Shown here piece after piece: positions 9,786-18,800 of a DNA stretch of 64,000 nt. A program made the position numbers and the translations under genes. Source of the stretch: Anthracocystis setariae (Eukaryota > Basidiomycota > Ustilaginomycetes > Ustilaginales > Ustilaginaceae); assembly GCA_928724745.1 (NCBI GenBank), contig CAKMXJ010000023.1, positions 186,001 to 250,000 on the forward strand, written 5' to 3'. How positions within the stretch are numbered: position 1 is the stretch's first letter; the number at the start of each line of letters is the position of its first letter. Under the pieces are notes generated by a model that did no database searches, was not told the origin of the DNA, and saw nothing but the letters and a program-made list of their open reading frames with translations.

Positions 9786-12700
9786 TTACACCATGTTGCG
9801 CAGCAACACCTTGTAGCAATTCTCATCGTAGGGCTGAGCGTCCTTGACAAAGAACTGCGTATCGGTGAACGGCTTCTTGCACGCTGTGCACGTGAAGCAT
9901 TCGGGATGATACTTGGCGCCCAACGCCGAGATCAGATCGTACACGATCGGCTTCTTGCACGCCTTGCACCGCGGCTTATGCAAATCCACATGACACTTTT
10001 CGCAATACGGATACCCCTTATGCACGATAAACTCCATCCCACCATGCCTCACCTTTCCATTCTCATCCGCCGTCATCAACCCGGCATCCGATCCCGCCGC
10101 CGATCCCGCCACCTTAGGGTCTAGGAACGGATCGCCGCAATTCGCACAGAAAAAGTGGAGCTCGTGGTAGCACCGTTCCTTTGTCTCGCCATCCTGACCC
10201 GTCAGTTCTTCGTCTTGCACCGTAATGTAGCGCTCGTCGACGATGGGCGTGCGGCAGTGGAAGCACCGCTTCGAAAACAGCTCGTGGTAATCAAAATGAC
10301 AGTACGGCAGTCCCTCGTGCTCGTAGAACGCAACGTGCTCGAGCCCTTCAGAGCAATGCGCACACACAAAACAGCCCGGATGGAAAGTGTAGCCTAGCGC
10401 GTGCACAACCTTGCCCGCAATCCACTTGCGACATCCTCGACAGCCACACCCACTACCCACCGAAGAGGCCGACACGCTATCATCCGGTCCAGCCCTCCCA
10501 TAACCACCACCACCAGTTTGCGAATGGCTGGTTCCCACCCTCTGCGACTTGGCCGAGGGCTCGGCCGAGAACGAGACCGAGATCGAGGGCTTGCGACTTC
10601 CATCGCTGGCTTGCGACCTTGCATCGTCGTCATCAGCAGAGATCGAGATCGTCGGACCCGAGTCGGAACGCGCTCCATCTCCATCATCTGATCCAGTGAT
10701 TTCAATCGACGGCCCGGATCGATCCTGCTCATTGCCTCCCGGCAAAACTATGGTGGGTACAGCAGCGCAGTACGCCGCCTGTTGGATCACTTTCTTGCCG
10801 GGAGCAGGTGCAGCCCGCGAGACGCTGCTGCCTCGTCGGCGTCTTGGCTTTTCGGGTTCCTCCTCCGGTGCATCGAAACAGAACGATGGGATCGCGGGAG
10901 CAGCAGTTGTACCATTGGAAACCTTGTGCGCACTCGAGTCTTGGCTGACCGACATCTGCGCCATAGGATCGACCAAATCGCTTGTCTGCTGATAGCGCGC
11001 TGGCTCATTGCGCTGCGCCCGTTGCGTCGCATGTTCGTGAGCAGCCGGTGGAGCAGCCTGATGGATAGCGTCCTGGTACCGAGCTGGAGCTGATGTTTGA
11101 GGCACTTGGGTGCTTGGTGGGGTCTTTTGCTCGTTGAGCACAGGCCCAGCGCTTTGATCCATGACCGCAGCAGGCTCGCTCTTGCTAGCCGGTAGCTCGC
11201 GACTAGCCGTCGATGGGCTATCAGCTAGCCTCGAAGACGGCATAGGAGGAGAGAAAGTCGTGCTCGCCAGCGCGCTGCGGAGAGGTCTTCGCTGCGGCAC
11301 GCCCCTGGCCATCAGAGCTTCGGCGGCGAGTCGAACGCTTTCGGTTCGATTCAGCGCACCCGCCGGCAGCCTGGAGACGGTGCCGGCCAAAGGAGAGCCA
11401 GGGCTGCCCGGATCAGCTTTGCCGAGAGTGGAAGCGGCCGAGATTGTGGCAGAGGATCCTGCAGGTGGCCTAGGCAGGTCGCGTCGTACGCTGGCACGGT
11501 TTGTGAGGCCGACAACACCTGCGACGGGTGAGTCTGGCGCGGATGGGTTCGAGGAGGTACGTGTCGGCTGTGGTAAAGGTCGTCGGACGGATGCGACCGA
11601 GGAGGTTGTCGACTGCCGGCTGAGATCTGTCACGTACGTGGGGTGTGCAACTGGGGCAGCTGCGCCGTTTGTAGCGAAGATTGATTGCGAATTCACTGGC
11701 ATCGGAGGGAATGCATGTCCATTTGTTGGCATCGTAGGTGGCATGGAAGCTGGAGTTTCGGGCAAGGCGACGGGCGCAGGCGGGGCCGAAATCATTCCAT
11801 GGCCCGGCTGGGACCAAGGCTGTTGCAGAGGTTGGGGTGCTTGCGACGTCGGAGGAGCTGGAACACCAGTATAATAGGCGGAGGGGACGCTCTGTGGTGG
11901 AATGGGCTGACTTTGGAGCGTCTCCATCCATGGTTGCTGTGGTTGAGGAAAGGCAGCGTATTGGACGTTTGGAACCACCGCCCCTGCTGGCTGAGATGCA
12001 TATGTGTACTGCACGGCAGGCATGATCTGCGAAGCAGCAAAAGTGACAGGCGGCATCTGACCAGCAGAGTACACTGGCACGCCCACAAGCGGTCCTGACG
12101 GGATGGGACTGTACGCTGCAGGATGAGGTTGCGGTACGACGTGGTTGAAGGGAGGCTGCGAAGCATAGATGACTTGATTTGGTGGCTGAGGAACGCTGTA
12201 CGTCATGGCAGGAGCGCTGTCCCGACGAACTCGCGCGTAGCCTGAATACGACGGCCCGGGCCCAGACTCGGAATTGCTTTGGGCCATCTGCACTGACGAT
12301 GCCGGTGGTGGTGGTGGTGGTGGTGCTGCTGCTGCTGCTGCATGACCATAGACGGCATCATGTCCCGCTGTTTGAGGTGCGTGTGTGTAGACCTGGACGG
12401 GTTGCTGATGCTGCTGCTGGTATTGCACCTGTTGCTGCTTTTGTTGCTGCAACTGATGCTGATAGTTATAGAATGCACTCGGGGCAGGCGGATTGGAAGT
12501 CACCTTGGATCGCACCCTCTTGATGGACGAAGAGGGTGTTGATGAGGTAGCTGCGGTCTTGAGATCATCGACCGAGGTTCTTCGCTGGCGTGGAGGCTCT
12601 GGCGAATGTGAGCTCGGGGGAAGATATCCGCCAGCAGTGTTTGTGTCGTTCATCAGGCTACCCTTCTGCGCCGACAAGGGCTCATAGGAGGCGCTTCGTC

Positions 12701-12788
12701 GAGGTTTGCGAGCGGTTGTTGTTGGCGGGGGAGGTGGTGCGTGGGCGAGCCAAGCCGCCGACATGTCAATGGGGGCTTGAACTGACAT
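9786..12788 (-). CDS. paxillin-like protein with three LIM domains
   Basis: A 1000-residue protein from the ATG at 12788. The first 780 residues are low-complexity (Pro, Gln, Ser, Ala; a poly-Pro/Ala run near residue 155) with short Leu/Arg-containing islands. The C-terminal 215 residues hold three zinc-binding LIM domains: one beginning CGCRGCRKWIAG, a second beginning CFHCRTPIVDE with an insertion of about 30 residues before YPYCEKCH, and a third beginning CKACKKPIVYD and ending near the C-terminus. Fungal proteins of this layout (Pxl1/paxillin type) are adaptors at the cell cortex and cytokinetic ring, linking Rho signalling to actin. That role is inferred from the family. The insertion in the second LIM contains Ala/Gly/Ser-rich sequence. 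The LIM call is safe; the orthologue name is less so. Confidence 0.87.
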   Translation of the reverse strand: MSVQAPIDMSAAWLAHAPPPPPTTTARKPRRSASYEPLSAQKGSLMNDTNTAGGYLPPSSHSPEPPRQRRTSVDDLKTAATSSTPSSSIKRVRSKVTSNPPAPSAFYNYQHQLQQQKQQQVQYQQQHQQPVQVYTHAPQTAGHDAVYGHAAAAAAPPPPPPPASSVQMAQSNSESGPGPSYSGYARVRRDSAPAMTYSVPQPPNQVIYASQPPFNHVVPQPHPAAYSPIPSGPLVGVPVYSAGQMPPVTFAASQIMPAVQYTYASQPAGAVVPNVQYAAFPQPQQPWMETLQSQPIPPQSVPSAYYTGVPAPPTSQAPQPLQQPWSQPGHGMISAPPAPVALPETPASMPPTMPTNGHAFPPMPVNSQSIFATNGAAAPVAHPTYVTDLSRQSTTSSVASVRRPLPQPTRTSSNPSAPDSPVAGVVGLTNRASVRRDLPRPPAGSSATISAASTLGKADPGSPGSPLAGTVSRLPAGALNRTESVRLAAEALMARGVPQRRPLRSALASTTFSPPMPSSRLADSPSTASRELPASKSEPAAVMDQSAGPVLNEQKTPPSTQVPQTSAPARYQDAIHQAAPPAAHEHATQRAQRNEPARYQQTSDLVDPMAQMSVSQDSSAHKVSNGTTAAPAIPSFCFDAPEEEPEKPRRRRGSSVSRAAPAPGKKVIQQAAYCAAVPTIVLPGGNEQDRSGPSIEITGSDDGDGARSDSGPTISISADDDDARSQASDGSRKPSISVSFSAEPSAKSQRVGTSHSQTGGGGYGRAGPDDSVSASSVGSGCGCRGCRKWIAGKVVHALGYTFHPGCFVCAHCSEGLEHVAFYEHEGLPYCHFDYHELFSKRCFHCRTPIVDERYITVQDEELTGQDGETKERCYHELHFFCANCGDPFLDPKVAGSAAGSDAGLMTADENGKVRHGGMEFIVHKGYPYCEKCHVDLHKPRCKACKKPIVYDLISALGAKYHPECFTCTACKKPFTDTQFFVKDAQPYDENCYKVLLRNMV

Positions 12789-13642
12789 TGTTAAAGAAGG
12801 GATCGCTTCGACTTGGCCGAGAGAATCTTTGGAGACGAATGGACTGAAAGAAGGTGGAGCGTTTGTATCTCGCCTTTGGCTGTGGGCCGATAGCCGGTTC
12901 GAGGCTGAGCCAAGCGGCGACGATGAGTGTATGTCACTTGTAACGACCGGAAGTTTCGAGCTGGTATCGATGATGGTTTTGGAGGAAGGGATGGGCGCGA
13001 TGAGGTCAAATGTACCGATGGATACTTGAACGCCAATTCAGCGTTGGGAGCGCACGCACGCACGCACGCACGCACTGCTGCTGCCTTGTCTTGTGCTCTG
13101 GAACTGCAAAGGTAGCAAAAGTGGCAAGAAAGGCAGCAGGCAGGACCCACAAGCCTGATGCTGATTGCTTATTTTCGGGATCGAGGCACAGCCAGGGTGC
13201 AGTGCAGCCCTTTTTTGACAAACAACACTCGACGCGCGAGACCAACACACACGCACGCTCAAATGCAGTTTGCTCACCTTACGGTACTGGCACTCTACAG
13301 TCACAGTAGAAGTACCACTTGAGTATTGAAGTGAAATTCAACTTCTCACTCTCACTCTCCTCTTCTCTCTCTCTCTCTCTCCTCTGACCTGAAAATGGAC
13401 CAACCAGCAGACAGGGGCGCTTTCAGCAGTGACGCGACTCTGTGTCAGACTTACTACTCTAGCGGAGCAAAGGCTCAAAAAAGCTCGAAATAATTTCGTT
13501 TGCGGTCGGCACAGCGTTGTAGCGTTGTGAAAGCAGGAGAAATTACAGAACGCAACTCTACCGTCACTCAGGGGCGCGATTACTGTATGAACCCTCCTAT
13601 TATTCGGTATGCTGCTCCTCAGTCGTCAGTCGTGAAACAGGG

Positions 13643-13679
<37 letters not shown>

Positions 13680-14230
13680 CTGACCTTTCGGGAAAGAATC
13701 CGACGAAGAAGCAGTCGATTATGACGAGGATGCGATCATCTTCAATATCAAGATTGCCTTTTTTTTTGGCGCTGACCGCTGGCATGATCCTTACTGGTGC
13801 ATAGATATATGTTTGATTGTCAAAAAGTGCTTGCAGAGACAAATATGGTAAGCCAGCCTCGAAATACAGTGTTTTGTGGTGGTGTTGTTCCCACCAACTT
13901 TTTGACTCTCTCTGTTCTTTTCGTGACTTGATCTTACATAAGCAAGGGTGTCACGTGATTTTTCAAAGTGTTTCTTCCCTCCTGTGCCGATCGGAAAAAA
14001 AAAAGAAAAAGTTGGAAGGCAGCAGCAGAGTAAAGACGCAAGAATTCCTGGCTCACCACACGCCTCGCCGTCGGAACAAGGCGATTTTGGAATCGGAAAG
14101 CGTGAGAAGAAAGGTCCATACACCTTTCGGTGTGCCCTTCCGACGCTTTTTGGCACACTCCCATCTCGACCTTTTCGTATCGATTCCTGTGACCCCCCCC
14201 CTCTCTCAACTCACCCTATATTCACACGCC
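12789..14230. other. divergent intergenic region with simple repeats
   Basis: 1.44 kb between divergent genes. It contains (GCAC)n at about 13052-13074, CT-runs at 13364-13382 and 13645-13675, and an A-run at 13996-14005. Open frames crossing it are unsupported. It presumably contains the promoters of the LIM gene and of the unrecognised gene at 14231. Confidence 0.55.
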
Positions 14231-15307
14231 ATGTCGGCTCCCATCCGTAACCTGCAAAGGGGTGCGGCCCGCGCTTATTCCCAGAGCAGACCTGTGCCTA
14301 TTTCTCGCAGCGGCGCAGCATCCTCCAGCGCCAATCCAGTTGCTTCGTCCTCGGCCACAAATGCGCGTTTGCAAAAGCACCAAAAGTGCCAAAAGAGGAA
14401 AAAAGATGAGATCCTTCGTAGGGCCGTAGAGATGTACCATCTCACCCCATCCTTCCTGCCAGGCCTCAAACAAACCGCTTCAACCCCCTCGGGTGCCTCG
14501 ACTTCGGCTTCTTCCTCCTCTGCGACCGCTGATGCGTGGGAATCTGCCCTGGAAACCACAATTTACTCGTCCATCCTCAACACCGACTCTGTCTCGCGAC
14601 GATCGCCCAACATTGTTCCCAAGGGATTGGTCGAATTCTCTCGTGAGCAGTCCTATCGTGCTGCCTCTGTGCCTGCTTTCGGCAACACCGAAGAGTCAGC
14701 TTCGAATCGTGCAAAAGATGTCAACTCGTTCGCATCGGACCTCACCAGCATCACCTTCGCCACACGGAGAGAGAGAGAAGCCGCTGCTGCAGAATCAAAG
14801 ACAGCCAACGTGCTCAACTTGGACAACAGCTCCTCGCAACAGAGTGACGAAGGTCTGCGACACTTCACCGACGCCGATATCGCCATGTATCAGAGGAGGC
14901 ACGATCTCGCCACCGGCACTGGATCTTCTTCAGGCTTCGACAGCAGCAGATACTCGGGCGCCGAGAGGCTGACACATCTCCAGCGCATCACACCAGGCGA
15001 AAACGAATGGTACCGAAGCCAAGGTCTGGACACTAGGAGCGCAAGAGTTCGCGATGCCATCTTCGGCACCATCAACGGCGAATTGCCAGGTCTCGAAGTG
15101 GTGAGGGAGAGGATTGCAAGGATGAGGCAAGAGAATGCATCGGAGCCTTCCGCCGACAATGCATCAGAGCCTTCCGCCGACAATGCATCAGAGCCTTCCG
15201 CCGACAATGCATCAGAGCCTTCCGCCGACAATGCATCAGAGCCTTCCGCCGACAATGCATCAGAGCCTTCCGCCGACAATGCATCGGAGCCTTCCGCCGA
15301 CAATTAA
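14231..15307 (+). CDS. unrecognised protein with C-terminal octapeptide repeats
   Basis: A 358-residue protein I do not recognise. The N-terminus (MSAPIRNLQRGAARAYSQS) is basic with no acidic residues in the first 50, so a mitochondrial presequence is possible. A basic patch (QKRKKDEILRRAVEMYH) precedes a stretch reading YHLTPSFLPG. The middle is Ser/Ala-rich. A more ordered segment (about 215-300) includes RHFTDADIAMYQRRHD and a region around RDAIFGTINGELPGLEVV. The protein ends with seven copies of NASEPSAD plus a final Asn. The frame is open further upstream, but the ATG at 14231 is the start best placed after a pyrimidine-rich leader. It lies 551 bp upstream of PKS-A on the same strand. 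No function is assigned. Confidence 0.6.
   Translation: MSAPIRNLQRGAARAYSQSRPVPISRSGAASSSANPVASSSATNARLQKHQKCQKRKKDEILRRAVEMYHLTPSFLPGLKQTASTPSGASTSASSSSATADAWESALETTIYSSILNTDSVSRRSPNIVPKGLVEFSREQSYRAASVPAFGNTEESASNRAKDVNSFASDLTSITFATRREREAAAAESKTANVLNLDNSSSQQSDEGLRHFTDADIAMYQRRHDLATGTGSSSGFDSSRYSGAERLTHLQRITPGENEWYRSQGLDTRSARVRDAIFGTINGELPGLEVVRERIARMRQENASEPSADNASEPSADNASEPSADNASEPSADNASEPSADNASEPSADNASEPSADN
15134..15302 (+). repeat. seven 24-bp coding tandem repeats
   Basis: Seven head-to-tail copies of a 24 bp unit (aatgcatcagagccttccgc plus 4 bases), nearly identical except for an A/G change in the first and last copies. They encode NASEPSAD at the C-terminus of the preceding protein. 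The near-identity points to recent expansion, and copy number probably varies between strains. Confidence 0.93.
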
Positions 15308-15858
15308 TTCAGAACCGCTACGCACCACTACCAACCGCTATGGAATCATGTAGGTTTACCATCTGCTAACCCCTTTTAAGGGTCAGCTACCCGTGATCAT
15401 TCATTTCATTTCTTTTTCACATCCAAGACTAGACCATCGTGCCATCACGCTACACCATCACCTTTCTTATCAATCCGCATCGGTACATCCGACCAATTTG
15501 GTCGGCACTCGAAATGCACAAGGCACGGCCATTTTTCGGCTTTCCCATCTCCATCTTCGGCCAATTCACCTATACACGGCGAATCTGCTCCTGTTTCTAT
15601 CCGTCGGAAGGCGACGCTTCTTTCTCAGAGGTGTACATCGACCATTTCAGCCACTGCTGAAGCAGCACCCTTGATTCCTTGGAGGAGCATGTCGTCCCTG
15701 ACCTACGTGGTCATTGTTTTCACTATAAGACGTCCCTGCAACAGCGGCTACCTTGCTCATGAGCCACTTCGAACCAATTTTAGCCCCTTTGCATCGTCCT
15801 TTTCTCATCGTTCAGTTGTTTTTTGCCCAGCTTTCCGATCCCAGCGACCGCCGGTGAT
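15308..15858. promoter_or_regulatory. PKS-A upstream region
   Basis: 551 bp between the octapeptide-repeat gene and PKS-A. A TATA-like CTATAAG lies at 15723-15729, about 130 bp before the chosen start. An inverted repeat CGTCG-N5-CGACG lies at 15602-15616. Both are candidates seen by eye only. Confidence 0.4.
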
Positions 15859-18800
15859 ATGGACGAAACATTCTTGACCATGTCTTCGGACTCCAGACTC
15901 TCTTCCTTCGACAACATTTGCGACAGTCATGACTGCGAATCAGTGAAACCCTCCGCGTCGCCAGAAAGCCCCATCATCATTTTCGGCTCACAGGGCTCGG
16001 ACTTTCTTGCCGGCTTCGATGTCATCCTTCTCCTCGCCAAACACCATTCAGAGCTTTCCGCCTTCCTGACGCTGGCTCTGAAAGCCCTGCGCAGTGAGTT
16101 GCAAAGCGTAGCGAACAGAAATGTCTGTACTCCGACACGAGCGCCCGAGAAAACAGCACAGCGATCTTCCGAGGTGGAGCTTCTCGCTGTCCTTCCTCCG
16201 TTTGAACCCTTCTCCGATCTGAACACGCTGGTCGACTTTCATCAACGTACAGGTCTCAGAGACCCCGTCATCAACGGAGTCCTTCTTTGCCTTTTGCAGA
16301 CGGCAAGTGTTGTGGCCGTCTACTGTGCTGCGAGTCACGAGCCGAAGGGGGAAGACCTGCCTGGAGAACATCTGTCAAGCCTCTTTGATGCCTGGACGGC
16401 AATCACTGCGCCTTGTTCCCATCTCTTGGGCTTCTGTACCGGGGCATTCTCAGCTCTGTCCGCTCGTCAGTTGGTGCAATCAAAGACACAGATCAACTTG
16501 TGGCAATTCTTCCAGGAGGCGGTGAAAGCCATCCGCATATGTTTCTGGGTCAGCCTGCGCTCGGCTCAAGGCCGTCTTCGGATCGTGGGAGATGACCCCA
16601 CTGATCCTTGGAGCATCGTCGTCGCGGTGAAGGAAGGGATTCAACTCGCAAAGGTGTACGATTGCCTATCGCAATTCAACCAACTCGAAAAGCGTAAGCC
16701 CTTGGACAACCCTGTGCCACTGGTCGTCACCGCCAAAGCTACGAACCAGCTCTCGATTGGAGGTCCATCTCGGGATCTGGAACGGTTCAAAGCTCACTTG
16801 CAAGAAAGTTTTGGTCCACGATGCGCAGTCTCGCCCTTGCACATATTTTCACCATACCATTCTCCAACCTTAAAGACGGAAGCAGACTTGGCTTTGCTCG
16901 ACCTTGAAAGCCGAGATCTTGCCAACGATGGAGCGCTGCCATCTTCGCAGAAAATCCTGTGGGAGACTGCTTCCGCCAATGTTCTCAATGCAACCAATCT
17001 TCGCGGCGCTTTGCAGGTCCTCATCGACAGCAACCTCTGTTCCACTGCAGACTGGGACGAGATGGTTGAGCATCTGATTTCGGCGAGGGAGCATCAAGCA
17101 GAGCTATCGCAGGCAGACATGAGAAGCATTGTGTCTTTCGGTCCAGGAGCTAATCTGGCAGCCGATCTCCGGAAGCGTCTATGCTCTCATTACGATATGG
17201 CACACGGCACTTCGGCTGTCAACGTGCTGGACGTGCCATCCCTTCTACGACAGTGGAGCACCTACCTTGTTCAAGGAGGACCGACTAAGTACGCGCAAAT
17301 CTCGGTTCAGCCCGACGTGCATGGCGATGAAGTGGTCATCGTTTCCATGGCGTGTCGTTTCCCGGGCGATGTACGTAATCCTGATCAGCTCTGGACGTGC
17401 CTTGAGACGGGAAGATCTACGGCCTCCGAGATCCCCAAGCACCTGTTCGACATCGACGCCTACTATGGCGATGGAGTGAATCAGACCATGGCGAGACATA
17501 TGCACGCTCTGCCTGAGATTGTCGTCAAATCGATGGACGCACGACTGTTCAGCATGTCCCCAAAAGAGATCGAGCAGCTGGACCCTCAGCATCGTCTTGT
17601 CATGTTGTGCTCATACGAGGCCCTCGAGCGAGCCGGTTATACTCCGGATCCGAATTCTCCGTCATCGTTTGACCGAAAGCGCATTGCGGTTTGCGTGGGA
17701 GCAGCATGGGATGACTATCGAGAGAATGCAAGCTGGAACATCGGCAGCTACTTTATCACTGGCAACATCCGCGCTTTCATCCCAGGCCATGTATCCTTTT
17801 CACTAAACTGGGAGGGTCCGAGCATCTCGGTCGACTCGCTGGAGTGCTCCGCAGTGACCGCCATACAGTGGTCCAGGCGCGCGCTGCTCAGCGGACAATG
17901 CGATGTAGCTCTGGCTGGGGCAGTCAATGTGTTGACGCAGCCGCAGATATTTATCGCGATGGACAAGGAAGGGACACTGTCGCACAGCGGTACCAATTCG
18001 ACCTTTTCAGCCAAGCTCGACGGCAAGACCAGAGGGGACGGCTGTGGTATCTTGCTTCTGAAGAGACGATCAACCGCGCTCCAAGACGGTGACAAAATCC
18101 TTGCCACTCTTCCCGCGGTGAGGACCACCTTCCATGGGCCCACCGTAGACCATCACTCGAACAGCTCTGCCCAGTCTCAATTCTTAGCCCAGGTCATATC
18201 TGAAGCGGGTTTACGCCCATCGCAGCTAGTTCATATCGAAGCAAGCGGCTACCATACGCAGGCGGGAGAAGCCGCGGAATTCGACGCATTCGCCCAGCTC
18301 TTAGCATCGTCAAAGGCAACTGCGGCCCCACAAAATCATCGTGTCTCTGTCGCAAGCTCGAGGCCTAATGTCGGTGCAGGCGAAGCTGTTTCTGCCATGG
18401 CATCGGTCATGAAGGCCGTCTTGATGCTCGAAAAGGGACTAGTGCCCCGGCAGATCTCAATCTCGCACCCTTCCGAGCTGCAGCCCAGCATCGCCACCAC
18501 TTGCGCACAATCGGCTCTATTTGTGCCCACTCAAGCCCAGCTTCTGCCATCCATCGGTCACGACGGTCGTCGCTGTATTCTCGTCAATAGCCTGGCCAGC
18601 ACAGGCTGTCACGGGGTGATCGTAGTGGGTGCCCCCACCGAGGATGAGAATCCGACTTTAACTGCACCCAACACGAGAAATGTGGGCAAGCAATCCGACA
18701 ATGGTGCTTGGATCTTCCTTCTGTCCGCGAAGACGAAGGAGTCCGGCGAGATGCTGAAGAAATCGCTCATCGATTATCTGCAGCGTGAAGTCTGCCTGCG

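Noticed and set aside
15072..15284. Minus-strand and alternative-frame repeat proteins across the 24-bp array
   Set aside because: Any 24-bp repeat stays open in several frames; only the plus frame continues into an ordinary protein.
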